A DNA stretch of 64,000 nt from Trochalopteron elliotii (taxonomy: Eukaryota > Chordata > Aves > Passeriformes > Leiothrichidae): assembly GCA_024734555.1 (NCBI GenBank), contig JANPWX010000010.1, forward strand, positions 2,917,140 to 2,981,139, written 5' to 3'. The number at the start of each line of letters is the position of its first letter. The stretch's first letter is position 1. The notes under the pieces are model-generated. The model saw only the letters and a list, made by a program, of their open reading frames with translations. It ran no database searches and was not told the origin of the DNA. Made by a program: the position numbers and the translations under genes. This document shows, piece after piece, positions 22,930 through 38,156 of this stretch.

Positions 22930-23170
22930 TACAGAATGGTTTGTGGTTGTGGGACCTTAAAGCTCATCCGGTTCCGGCCCCCTGCCATGGGAAGAGGCAC
23001 CTTGCACTAGACCAGGTTGCTCCAACCCCCATCCAACCTGGCCTTGAACACTTCTGGGGATGGGGCAGCCACAGCTTCCCTGGGCAACCTGTGCCTTGGC
23101 CTCACCACTCTCACAGACAAGAATTTCTGCCCAATATCCCATCTAACCCTGCCTTCCTTGTGCTTCCTCA
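22930..23170 (-). repeat. CR1 LINE fragment just upstream of an exon
   Basis: The + strand carries 'gaccaggttgctccaa', 'ggccttgaacacttctgggg', 'cagccacagcttccctgggc', then 'gaatttctgcccaatatc'. All are reverse-complement CR1 3' blocks. The right border is about 110 bp before the UVRAG acceptor at 23281-23282, so CR1 sequence lies near the branch-point region. Confidence 0.87.
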
Positions 23171-23268
23171 TTTGATATTTTGGAATGGAAGCTGACAGTC
23201 TGAGTTTGCATTCCTGATGCTGGTTTTGAGGTGTTTGCACACGTGGGGAACCTTTATCACGGCTGTAA

Positions 23269-24905
<1,637 letters not shown>

Positions 24906-25032
24906 AAAAAGGAGAGTGAGTGTTTACAGTTGAAGATCCTGGTGCTACGTAATGAACTGGAGCGACAGAAGAAGGCCCTTGGTCAAGAAGTAGCCTTGTT
25001 GCATAAGCAAAAAAGTACTTTACTTGACAGAG
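24906..25032 (+). CDS. UVRAG: UVRAG exon (coiled coil, Lys/Glu/Leu-rich)
   Basis: The 127-bp exon has 42 codons plus one base. It starts [19 protein letters not shown] and runs through [14 protein letters not shown], about human residues 234-275. It is a leucine-rich amphipathic helix in the middle of the Beclin 1-binding coiled coil. The acceptor is CCATAG after TTTCTTCC and the donor GTAAGT (25033), a full consensus. The final G joins to AA of the next exon. The last few codons (KSTLLDR) differ from mammals, as expected at the coiled-coil end. Confidence 0.95.
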
Positions 25033-25951
25033 GTAAGTGTAGAAATCTTAGTCTAGTTTATGACCAGAATGAAAGTGCTGGTTTCTTTTCTATTTTCATT
25101 GTCTGGCTGTAATGTGCTTGTGTTTTTTCTTTATCTGAAATTTGCAGCCAGGTGTAATTTTTTCACTGTCTATGTTATACTGAGTTTTAGACAGCAGTTT
25201 CTGGTATCTTGTCTCTAAATAACTTCTTACTGTGACACCTCTCCAAAGGAATCTTAAATCTGTGTTTAATTGACATTTTATGAGAACATCAAAAGAGCTG
25301 CAGTATAGTGCAGTAAACATTGCTGTGATAAAGGGACTTGATAATGTTATGAGGGAAGTTGCTGTGCCTGGGATTTGGATTCAGTTTTAAGCGTTAGAAG
25401 ACAAAAATCCTTCTTAATATTTTGATATGTAAGTGACAGATGAAATGCTCAGTCATCTTGGCATCTTCTTTACCGGGCACGTCTCCTATAATGAAATGCT
25501 ATATCACTGCCTCTTTGGAGCTCACCAAGACCAAACTATACACATTTGATCTTGTTGCAGAATTTTTTGTTTTCAATATTTAGTTGAGTCTAAAGTAATT
25601 AGTCACTACAAAGAGGATGTTTTTTACCATGTACTTTATGCTGGCTATGCAAGTATTGAGACCCCATAACTGGACTACCGTACTATGTGGTTGTGAGAGG
25701 AATAGGTATTAATGGAGGATGAAATCTGATGGGTTGTATTTGGCTGGTGAATGGTGTGTAGTGCATGAAGACAGGTGCTGACATCCTCCTGTGCTGACAT
25801 TCTCTATTTTGGGAGCATAATATGGAAAATGGGAGGGTAAGAATAAGTGGAGGATTATTGCCAATGTTTTGTCAGTATCTACTTTTAAAACTTTCAATAA
25901 CTAAGAATACACTTTATACTATTTTTTTTCCTGATTCCTCATGTTGCTTAG
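25033..25951 (+). other. UVRAG: UVRAG intron, 0.9 kb
   Basis: This phase-1 intron has a consensus GTAAGT donor and acceptor GCTTAG. It is AT-rich; no repeat or other feature was recognised. Confidence 0.8.
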
Positions 25952-26036
25952 AAAATGCATTTGGGACTGAATACCAGAAACTTGAAGAGCATAATGAGTC
26001 TCTGCATGAATTAAGAAAAGAATGCACTGCTAAGAG
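25952..26036 (+). CDS. UVRAG: UVRAG exon (second coiled-coil segment)
   Basis: The 85-bp exon has 2 bases, 27 codons and 2 bases. It encodes NAFGTEYQKLEEHNESLHEL followed by RKECTAK, about human residues 278-303. The second half is strongly conserved, and the first half is the most species-variable part of the coiled coil. The acceptor is TTGCTTAG and the donor GTAAAA (26037), which is weaker than consensus at +5. The split AG|A Arg codon joins to the exon at 26508. Confidence 0.94.
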
Positions 26037-26507
26037 GTAAAAGGACCTGTGTTTGTTCTGTAACTGGAAAAAAAAGATAAGCTTGAGATCAGGCCATTGA
26101 AGATGGGACTTCTTGTACCAAATTCTTCCTCGTGTTGCCCTAAAACTTCTGTTAAGGCATCCCTGCTACAATTTGTAGATATCTAAAGTGATAATTACCA
26201 GTAGTAAGTCTAGAAGAGAACAGATGGTTGGTTGTAGGTGTAGACTGATATGACTTCTAGGTGTGTTTTAGTGTTTTTCCACAGCTTTGTCATACCTGAT
26301 TCTTGCAGTCAGAATATGTCTATAATGTATGGTATGCCTGAAAACAAAAATTAGCTTTGTGTGCTATATTTTTTGGGGGTGGATTTACCTAACTTTTTTG
26401 AGGATAGGATGTGATAATTGGAAAGCTGCAGAAGGGGTATGATAGCTCAATACCTTTATTTGGAGCTTTTGAAGCAAATAATCGTTTTGGAATCTCTTTT
26501 CCCAAAG
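26037..26507 (+). other. UVRAG: UVRAG intron, 0.47 kb
   Basis: This short phase-2 intron has donor GTAAAA and acceptor CCAAAG. The acceptor follows a CTCTTTTCCC tract and uses AAG rather than the commoner CAG. No other feature was seen. Confidence 0.8.
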
Positions 26508-26595
26508 AGAACAGTTTTTGAAGACAAATGCCCAGCAGACTATTCGATGCAAGCAGTTGCTGTCAGAGCTATCCTACATCTACCCTATTGATTTG
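26508..26595 (+). CDS. UVRAG: UVRAG exon (start of BARA-like domain)
   Basis: The 88-bp exon has one base and 29 codons. It encodes [20 protein letters not shown] and LSYIYPIDL, about human residues 305-333. This is the end of the coiled coil and the conserved 'LSYIYPI' entry strand of the C-terminal domain shared with Atg14/Vps38-type subunits. It ends in phase 0 at donor GTATGT (26596). Confidence 0.95.
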
Positions 26596-27163
26596 GTATG
26601 TTTTCAACATCCTGATAATCTGCTCGATGTAAAATGGACTTCCTATTTATTACACTGCAAACAAATATTATGCTTTATTTGTGACAGAATCTGCTCTTTG
26701 CTCATTCTGTTGATTTCAGCTTTTTCTTACATTTGGTTTTTAGATTACAGACTTTACCAGGAGGGAACTTACACCAGCACCTCTTACACAGTGTCACCTA
26801 TGAAAATACAATAGCTGTAATTTAATGGCTGTCTTCCATTTTGTGTACAATTACATAAAATAACCCTGACAATAGGCTAGCCGAGAGCACAGAAACATAT
26901 GTTAAAATGTTGAGCTTCAGAATCTTTTATGTAATGAATTAATCTAAAGCTCTTCACTCTTTAAAAAAGTTGCATTTATTTTCTGAACTATGGGAGATGT
27001 GTATTAAAATACTATGTCAGTCACTCTAAGTTTAGTTAAATACTTAGGTTTTTTATTTTTATTTTATTGTTTGTTAGCTTTGTCGTCACGTTTTATGCAG
27101 GTTTTGGTGTTTTGGATGTTATTTTTCTATGCTCACTTTCCACTGTTGATTTTAAATTTACAG
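26596..27163 (+). other. UVRAG: UVRAG intron, 0.57 kb
   Basis: This phase-0 intron has donor GTATGT and acceptor TTTACAG. It is AT-rich and contains no recognised repeat. Confidence 0.8.
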
Positions 27164-27224
27164 AATAACCAAAAGGATTACTTTGTTTGTGGAGTCAAGC
27201 TTCCTAATTCTGAAGACTTTCAAG
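27164..27224 (+). CDS. UVRAG: UVRAG exon, 61 bp
   Basis: Twenty codons plus one base encode NNQKDYFVCGVKLPNSEDFQ, about human residues 334-353. The conserved core DYFVCGVKLPNSEDF identifies it firmly. The acceptor is ATTTACAG and the donor GTAGCT (27225), a weak donor beyond +3. The exon is very short and would depend on exon definition. Confidence 0.95.
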
Positions 27225-29318
<2,094 letters not shown>

Positions 29319-30130
29319 TGAGTATATTGTAAATACACTGATCTACTTTCTTCAAAACAACAAATCAACACCAAAAAAACCCTTCTTAAACAGTTTTGGG
29401 TAGTCTGAGTTGATATGGAATTTGAAGTTACTTATTACTGCTTTCAGTAGCCATGGAATAGTTGGTGAGTTTCTCGTTGGAATTTTGGGATACAATAGAG
29501 TAACTCAGCTTTGTTATTCTGGGTCTGTTGGCACATATATGGCTTTGATTTGGCATCCATTAGTGCTAGAAAAACTTAAGTGGTGTTTCTTAGTGTTTCA
29601 CGAGTTTTGGTTTCTGTTTGGAAAACTTGCCTTTTATGTTTTGCTATCTGCAGATTATTCCCGTAGCCAGTATCAAATGTAGTTTCACTGGGGAGCTGCT
29701 GCCAGGTGCTGCCAGAATAGTGGTTGATAAATGGGAGAAAACAAACAGCTTTCTTTTAAAAGAAAGTTTTCTAATCAATTGAAAAAGTAACCTGCCACCT
29801 ACTATAAATCAACTGAATATTCAATGTAGAGCTCTTAATTTGTTCTGTAATCATTGTCTTTGAACATATAGCTACACTCTTATTGTTTTCCTTCTAGGAA
29901 ACGGTCTTGCTGTCATTAAATTCACCCTCTGAATGTCTTCTCCTGTGTTTTGGAACTTTGCTTATTTTCCCACTGTCTTTGCACCTGCATGCTCTAAGAC
30001 AAAATTAGTGGCAAATACTGGTTAAGGTTCCCTTTGTAGCCTGAAGCCACTGAACTGCCAGGAATGCAGCACTGACCATTGGTGGGAGGCCAACTGCTCC
30101 GATTAGATTCTGGGCACTGGCAAAGTTTGC

Positions 30131-30290
30131 CAGAGAGTTTATGGAGTACCCATCCCTGGAAATGTTCAAGGCCAGGTTGGATGGGGCTTGGAGCAACCTG
30201 GTCTAGCTGAGGGTGTCCCCACTCTGGCAGGGGGTTAGAATGAGATGAGATTTTGAAGTCCCTTACAACTCAGAGATTCTGTGACCCTGT
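30131..30290 (+). repeat. CR1 LINE 3' fragment followed by TG repeat
   Basis: It contains 'catccctggaaatgttcaag', 'gccaggttggatgggg', 'cttggagcaacctggtctag' and ends 'gagattctgtgaccctg', the CR1 3' terminal blocks in sense orientation. A short (TG)n tract follows at about 30290-30302. Confidence 0.85.
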
Positions 30291-31431
30291 GTGTGTGTGT
30301 ATGGATGGCTGCAGTCAGGCTTGCAGCATCAATAACTTCATTTTTCAACAAAAGTTTGAAAAAGGAGCAAAGGAAATGACTGGGGGGAAATGAACTTGTG
30401 GAAAGTAGCTGACTCTGTTGACAGGAAGCTGTGAAAAGCCAAATTCTTTTCTTTGGAAATATGCAGTCAAAGTATTACAACATTTTAACACTAATTCCTC
30501 ATAATCCAAATAAAAATGGAAGGGTTTTATTGTGCCTAGTCGACAGGATTGGGATGCTTGAAAGTGTTTGTTTTCTCTTTGAAGGTTAGTGACTTGTGGC
30601 AGGTCAGGCAAGGTAATTTGCCTTTAAGATTTAAACTTGCTGTGAGGTCTTCCTGTTTTGACGCTATAAAACACAACTATGTAATTATGTCTTGCAGAGT
30701 AATTTTGATACCATTTTAATAACTTGTCTGAACACACTTCCTGGGTACCTTAATAGAACATTGACCTGTTTTGCTTCAGTTTAGTTCTTGAAGCCGATGA
30801 TCATACTCCTTCCTGTACATCACTTTGAGAAGGGTTGCAAACTAGAACATTTGTATCTTGAAAACAAATTTCTGAGTAGTAGAACTCCCAGTGTGTGGGT
30901 GTGTAAAGATTAATTGAATTTCCTGCTGTCACGCAGATTGGAAGGTTTAGTCCTTCATGCTACACAGCCTTCCAAACTGTTGTGACTCGATAATACTTGA
31001 TTTCACAACAGATTTCTGAAAAGGAGAGAGTTTAGCTAAGTAAATGGATCCCTGTTGGGCTGTTTACCTGTGTTGTGCAAGATTTTTTCAGAATTAGCTC
31101 CTGCTGGAGAGCTGCTCTTCCCAGCTGTTGGGGAAACAATCCTACCAATTCCAAGGTCTTATGTCAAATGTCTAAAATTGCCGTTTTCTTTCTAAACTAA
31201 TAGATCATGTTTCTCCCTTGCTCCTAATTGTGTTGAGCACAGCAGTTGACATGCATTATTAAATGTCTTTATTTCAGTTACCTGTCCTTTAGCAGCTTTT
31301 CAAATTCCAACATAAATTGTTGAGTAATTGCAGTGATGTAATCCCTATATTTGATCTTTACTGTAACACATAGTGTCCTCATCATTGACTGGCTTATACC
31401 TACATACTTGGCTTTTGCCTTTTTTTCATTG

Positions 31432-32541
31432 CAGGGTGTTGGAGGTTAGGATTTTTCCATTTTTTTTTTCTTTTTCAGGAAATTTTTCTCTCATTTGTTG
31501 TCTAAGAGATGGGAATGACAGATACTTAAGAGACACAAAAGTTTTGGCCAGGACAGGGGAGGGTGTCTTTTAGCTGGGAGATTTTCTCTTGGGAAATACA
31601 GAGATACTGAATTGGCTGGGGATCAGGGGCTGGGCTCAGCTCTCTCATTCAGAGTGGAGACAGTTGTGGTTTTAGTGCCAGACTGCTGCTGCCCAGGGGA
31701 TTCACTGCTGCTGCAGAGTTTTTTTGTCCTTCACTGCTTCTCCTTTCTGTGCGTGAGCCTCTGCTCGCAAGAGCAGCTGTTGAACTGGGACCTCTTCAAC
31801 ATCTAGCCTCACTGGGAAGGGGACCCTGACCCCTCTCCAGAGGGAGTGTCTCTCAGCTGCTTGTGAAAGCCTGGCTGCCACTGCCCTGCCCTATTGTTTT
31901 CTACTGGTGATTTGGGCTTTTTCACTACATTTCAACTCCACAAGTGGTGTCCAACTCCCACTGGTCCCCTCACAGCTTTGGACTTTTTGCTACGCTTGTT
32001 CTGCCACACTGGGTGTGCTCATCTCTGCTGTTCCAGCCTGCTGCTCTGTGGTTCCCACTAAAGTCCCTCCGGAGTGGTCCCAAGACCAGCTGCACTCTGT
32101 GAATTTGCAAAGGGAGCCCCTTCTCCCTCTATCCCAGTGGCTGAGGCGCCGTTAACCCTGTGGAGAGGCTGCTGAGCTCATGTCACAGCGCCCCCTGCAG
32201 TCGCGGGGGAATCATCGCACCTGCCCTGCCTGGCCGGGAGCCAGCAGCACCCCTGCTGGCTGTGACCAGAACTGCACCAAAGGGAAAGGTGCTTGACAAC
32301 CGAGAGAAGGCTGTGGTTGTGTTTCTGTTTTTTGTTTGTTGTTGCTGCAGTTGTTATTGTTTGTCTTGTTATACATATATATACTAGTAAAGTTCTGTTA
32401 TTCCTTTTCCCATATCTTTGCCTGAAAGTCCCGTAATTTCACAGTTGCAGTAATTTGGAGGGAAGGGGTTCATGTTTTCCACCCCAGAAAGGTTCCTGCC
32501 TTCCTTGGCAGATACTTGTCCTTTAAACCAAGACCACAGGG
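31432..32541 (+). mobile_element. Solo LTR, 1-kb family, copy 2
   Basis: The LTR is 31437-32536, 1100 bp, from TGTTGGAGG to ACCAAGACCA. It is flanked by perfect CAGGG duplications (31432-31436, 32537-32541). It shares with copy 1 the 'tctaagagatgggaatgac' block and the 3' 'ctagtaaagttctgttattcc' segment. The GC-rich middle contains 'gccccctgcagtcgcggggg'. No internal retroviral sequence is present. It is in the same orientation as UVRAG, so its 3' polyadenylation region could in principle act on the host transcript. Confidence 0.85.
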
Positions 32542-33229
32542 TTTCTCTGAGATCCTTATTAGGAGTTTCTAGAAATTGTTCGTTGGGGGAAGTAGCTGAG
32601 GTTTTTGCTCAAGAGCAAATTCATAAGTATAGGTGTTTGTTTTTAACCAACTTTTCTAAGCCCTCCTGTTGAGCTGGTTAAATATTTTGAGAGCTTTCAG
32701 AATGTAAGTAACTTCTGGGAAATACTTCATCTGCTTCAGATTGGTTTACTTGCATGATCCAGGTAATTTCTGTGAAGACCTTGAGAATTTACAATTTTTC
32801 TACTACAATAACTTTTACATTAGGACTTTGGAGTAGGAGGCTGTGGTGAGAACTTAGCATTTGCCTGGCCACAGTACTGAATGTAGAATGAAAGATAGAT
32901 AGAGTGACTGCCAGTAGCATATAGTATATGGTCAGCCTTGAAATTATAGGGATATTAATGTCTGTAATCTGCTCAATAACTGTTCCTCTCTTATATTCCA
33001 AAACCTAATTTTGGTACTACCAGAATGCTGAGAGTTTTCTCCTATGTCTACTTCTTTGACTTTTTGAATTACCATGATAAGGCAAGAATCTGATTTTTAC
33101 AAAAAATTCTCATTAACTCACTTCTTCAGTGGTCCCTTTCAGCATCTCCAGAATGCATGCAATGTGTAGGAAGAAAGAATTCTCAGAAGTTCTGGAGTAT
33201 GAAAGATTTCAAAGCAATGAGTGCACTTT

Positions 33230-34073
33230 GAGTCAGTTTGCAGAGGACTCTCTGTTTGGCAGGAGTGTTGACCTGCTGGAGGGCGCAGGAAAACTCTGCA
33301 GGAGGATCTGGGCAGGCTGCATTGATGCGACAAGGCCAGCTGTATGAGGTTCAACAAGGCCAAGAGTTGTATCCTACCCTTGGGTCACCACAACCCCATG
33401 GAATGCTGCAGGCTAGGGAAAAAGTGTCTGGAAAGCTGGGAAGGCCCTGAGGGTGGTGATTGACACTGGCTGAACATGATCCCAGATGTGCCCAGATGAT
33501 GAAGAGGCCAATGGCACCTGGCCTGTACCAGTAATGGTGTAGCATCAGGCCCAGGGCAGTGTCCCCCTGTGCTGGGCAGTGATGAAGCACCTCCAGTCCT
33601 GGGCCTCTCTCAGCAAGACAGATATTGAGGAGCTGCAGCGTGTGGTAAAACACCAGAGAAGGTGATGGAGTTGGGGAAGGGTCTGGAGCACCAGGAGAGA
33701 CTGAAGGAGTTGGCGGAGCTCAGGCTGGAAAAGAGGAGGCCCAGGGGGACCTTTTCACTTTCCCCAGGAGGGTGGACCCAGTTGGGGGGTTTCTGTTTCC
33801 AGGTGACAAGTGACAGGATGAGAGGAAACAGCCTCAAATTGTGCTAGGGAAGTTTTAGGTTGGATATTAGGAAACTTTTCTTCCCTGAAAATGTTGTGCA
33901 GCCCTAGTCCAGTGGTGGAGTCAGCATCCCTGGAGGGATTTAAAAACTATGTGGATGCGGCACTTGAAATATGGGTTAGTGGTGGCCTTGGCAGTGCTGG
34001 GTGAGTGGTTGGGTTTGGGATGTTCTTAAAGATTTAAGAACCGTAATGATTCTGTGATTCTATGGATACGTAA
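33230..34073 (+). repeat. Long CR1 LINE copy (about 840 bp)
   Basis: Sense-oriented CR1 with blocks 'gtatgaggttcaacaaggcc', 'cttgggtcaccacaac', 'aggagagactgaaggagttg', 'tggatattaggaaac', ending with the diagnostic 'tgattctgtgattctatgg'. It carries only the last part of ORF2 and the 3' UTR, with broken frames. It is one of the two longest CR1 copies in the window. Confidence 0.87.
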
Positions 34074-37000
34074 CTCCCAAATTAAAGCTACTTAGCAACA
34101 TGTTCTTCTCTCCAGTGATGAAGCTTGCTTGCAGAATAAATCACCTAAATTCTTGGGCAATGTTCTGGTGGAACTGAAACCTAACACTTCATCACATGCT
34201 CAACAACAGAGTGAGAATTCTGAGAAGAAACAATTTCTGATATATTCTGATACTGTCTCTCTCAAGCCCTGTATTTAATGCTTCTGTTAGTCTGCTGCTA
34301 GATTTTTAATAAAGAATGACTGCCATCTTAGGGCAAAATAAGGATTATTTTGGCTGGAGTGAGACATTAATTGTGACATTCCTTGTGCTGCTGTTGCTGC
34401 TCATGTCAATAGTATTTTTGAGCATAAACAGCTTGGAAATATATATATTCCTCTAAGAAGAAAAATAGGGGTTTTTAAGTTTAATCACCTTTCTGGTATG
34501 CTTTGTATATCTGGACAAGTGAAGTGCACATTCAGACAAATTATTTATGTTGAGTTTTTGCACTATCACTCCTACTATGTCTCTTAAAGATTTTCAAGAA
34601 CTCTTACTTCCCTGCTAGGTAACTTGGAACTGGAAACCATTTCAAGAAATAGTTTTATTAACATTATTTCTCTGTAATAATAGTACAGAGAAATCAAATA
34701 GTACACACAAGGATGCTACACCTTCTCACCAAAATATGTTAAGGGAGGATTTGTAGGAGCAGTAGTAAAAAAGTGGCCGCCTCAGTGTCATACTTCAGGT
34801 TGGGAAAAAATGAAGAGGTAGAAAATGGCATCAATGCCTAAAAAGGTTTTATATTTAAAAGGTAGCAAGAACATTGTCGTTTGCAAGCATAGCTACTGGA
34901 GCACTTAAAGGCATTGCAGAGTTGTCTGATTTCCAGGAAAGCCTTTTTTTTTTTTTTTGCCATATGTTTAAATATTGAACTTGTTGGTATTCAGTATTAT
35001 AAAGGCCAAAAATATATAAAACATTTAAAGATAAACAAATAGGAACCCAGACAGTAATGGAAGAAGCTAGTCTGGTGCATTTCTTTGCAGGAATATTTGG
35101 CATTAGTTGAGCTAACGGTACACAACTGTAAAGATTTCCTTGGTATTTTGTAATTTATAGAAAGACTATTTTTTTTCTTTCAGTCTGCCTGACAAACACA
35201 GACAGCAAAGGCCAAAGAATTGAAACAGCTACCATGCAAGTCTTGGGCATGTACATTGAGGCATGTGACATCTTTGCAGTTTTTAAATGACTGATGCACC
35301 TCAGGAACCAAAAGTTGTATGAAATGGTGTAAGGGGGAGTGAAATTAAGGATGCTACCTACCATGGGTTACTTGTTCTGTCTAAATATCTTTTGTTGACA
35401 TTACAATACAAAACATCTGTCTATCTGGGTTCTCACAGAAAATAGGATCAAAATATAGCTAAATAATAATATAGCTAAAAGGGATAGGTTTGTTCCTGAA
35501 GTAATTTCCTAGAAACTGTTTCTCTGATGTGGAGTTACACCTCAAATTTGTCTTTTTCTGCGGCTCAGCTTGATCATTATTGAGAACCTCAAGCATGCCA
35601 GAAGATTGCAGTGATTAATCAGTTTTTGTCTTGATGTTTGATTTCTCTAGGTGATGATACTTTGAAGGCCAGTTTGATTTCATTGCTGTAGCCCTTGTGG
35701 GAAGGGCAAATGTATAACTAAAAAGAAAAACAGGTCACCCTCCACCAGGATGGTGCAGACTTGTTGCAACTGAAGAGTGTATCAAGCATGAACCACAGGT
35801 GCCCTTCTTGGGTCTACAGTGTAGTTCTGTATTCCTTAAGGATGCAAATCATTGAGTAAGTTTATCTTAATACAACTAAAGTTGATGTACAAGGTCTGCA
35901 GCACCTTTGTATGTGGGGAATGTTGATGTATCCCCACAGTTTGTTGGCTGAATCTTGAACTCAAACCAGCAGACTGGATTACTCCAGTTTGGGGTGCTTT
36001 TCATTAGTTTAGGGAACCAAATTTCAGAGAAATGGAGAAGATTAAGTAAATCAGGCAGGACATATTTTGAATCTGCACATACTCAAGCAATTATTTTAGT
36101 ACATTGGTGTTGTCTTTTAGATCTACTCATTTGCATTGCTCAGGAAAACTGGTATGTTGTGTGTGGTTCACACAGTGTTAAATCATGAAAAGTGAGTTAC
36201 TGACAGTGGAAGTTCTGATGTAAAAATTTTCTTTTCAGGCCTCTGAATAAAGCAAACATATGGGATTCCTTGCTAGTTCTGGTCCAAAAATGCTTCCAAA
36301 TTATGTTTCTTGATGTATTATCTTTAATTTCTTTTAAGTGTGGCAAGCTGGATTTGCAAATAAGTGGAGGTAAGTGTTGCTGAACTGGTCTGTGGATAAT
36401 TTTGGAGCATTTGCAATCCAGTTGTTGAATGAGCATAATCTGTAAGTGGTCCTCCTTATTGTGGCCTTACTCCAGTCTGGAAGAATGGAAAAATCAGGAT
36501 TTCAGCTGCCGTAGAACTTAGTACAACACCATTTATGTTGCTCTTGCTCTGTGCCTGGTAACAGAGAAGTCACTTGCAGACAAAGCAGTCTGAAAAATCA
36601 GAACACAAGTACATGAAGAATAACTTTTCACTGATGTTAAGATTTTCCAAAACAATTGAGAAGTCTTTAAGCATATTTGGTACTTCAGCTGAGGTAATGA
36701 AATGGCAGCTTTGGGAAGAAATCTTGGCAAACTTAGATGGAGGGAGATGGTTGCTTGAGAAATTGAATAGCTATCAAAGAAAAGTTGATTCTTTGGGATA
36801 GGTTGAGTGTGTGTTAAGAGTTCAGCTGTATTGCTCAAGGAATGCTTTTTGCTATGAACTTACCTTGAACTGTATTTTACATTCTACAATTCTTGAGGAT
36901 ATTTAGCTACAATCCTGGCTTATTTGATTCTTTATCAGCAAAACCATGCTTTTGCCTTCATTGAGTCAGCAGATATTGCTGTATCTAGATAAAGAATTAG

Positions 37001-37187
37001 ATCAGGTGTTTTTTAATGAATTTAGATACTGTTAACACTATTTCTGGGAACTAGAAGTTTTTACATGCTCCTGGCCAGTCTGAGAAAGCAGATGTTGTTT
37101 ACTGCAGTAGATGAGACCACTGACCCCAGACATTTGAGACCAGCTGAAAAATGTTTCTATGAAGACATACTAGTCTTAATTTACTCC

Positions 37188-38156
37188 CATTGTGTTGGGG
37201 GTTGGGTTTTCTTTCCATTTCTTTCGTTTTTCTTTCATTTTCACTTGTGGAATTTCTTTTTCCCATTGAGTTGCTAAGACGCACAGATGGCTGGGTGCTG
37301 TGGGGGAGGAGGGGAGTGGCCAGGCCTCAGAGAAAGAGGGTGTCTTGTGGCACTCCTCTGGTTTTTGGGAGTTTCTCTCAGAAAGACGGAGATACCGCAA
37401 GAAGAGAGGCAGGTAATGCTTGGGAGCTGAGGCAGCTGGACATTCTCACTTGCTCTTGGCTTTTGGAGGAGGATGGTCGAGCTGCTACTTGGGGAAAGAA
37501 ATTTTGCTACCACTGCTATAACCCAGCTAGGAGCTGACTTTCTTCTGCTGCTAGGTCCCGCACCCCCTGCCCTGCCGGGACATCCTGTAGTCCTGGCTAT
37601 TGCCGGGAAGTTTCTGATACATCTCATCCAGTGCCTCAGGATTTCTGCTCATCCCTGCTGTTCCAGCCTGCTGCTTCCAAAAGTCCTGACAGAGCACCAG
37701 GATCGACAGCCCCAGGGGTTTGTGGAGCGAGGCCTCTCTTCCATCCCTCCCTGTCTTGGACAAAGCCGCCATTGCCACGTGCTCCCCGAGCCCACACCAG
37801 AGCGCCCCCTGCAGCCTTGGGGGAATCATCACACCTGCCCTGCCCGCCAGGGGCCTGCCAGCACCCCTGCCGGCTGTGACTGGAACTGCACTAAAGGGGA
37901 AAGTGCCTGCAGCCCAGAAGGCTGTCACTGGGTTCCTGGTTCTGTTTGTTATTCGTGCCATAGTTATTGCTATTTGTTTGCCTTATTACACATACTAGTA
38001 AAAAACTGTTATTCCTATTCTCATATCTTCTCTGCCTGAGAACCCCTTAAATTCAAAATTATAATAATTCAGAGGGAAGGAGTTCACATTCTCCATTCCA
38101 AGGGAGGCTTCTGCCTTCCCTAGCAGACACCTGTCTTTCTAAACCAAGACACATTG
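37188..38156 (+). mobile_element. Solo LTR, 1-kb family, copy 3
   Basis: The LTR is 37193-38151, 959 bp, starting TGTTGGGGGTTGGG and ending AACCAAGACA. It has perfect CATTG duplications at 37188-37192 and 38152-38156. The 3' block 'ctagtaaaaaactgttattcc' and 'ttcagagggaaggagttcac' match copies 1 and 2. A long open frame (37473-38039) runs through the GC-rich middle but has no recognised domain. It is probably a solo LTR of an ERVL-like or class I element, given the 5-bp duplication. Confidence 0.87.

Noticed and set aside
33129..33847. Several open frames on both strands
   Set aside because: They lie inside the CR1 copy at 33230-34073 and do not follow the CR1 ORF2 frame for any length.
37473..38039. 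188-codon open frame
   Set aside because: Entirely inside a solo LTR with clean 5-bp duplications; no domain recognised, so not called as a gene.
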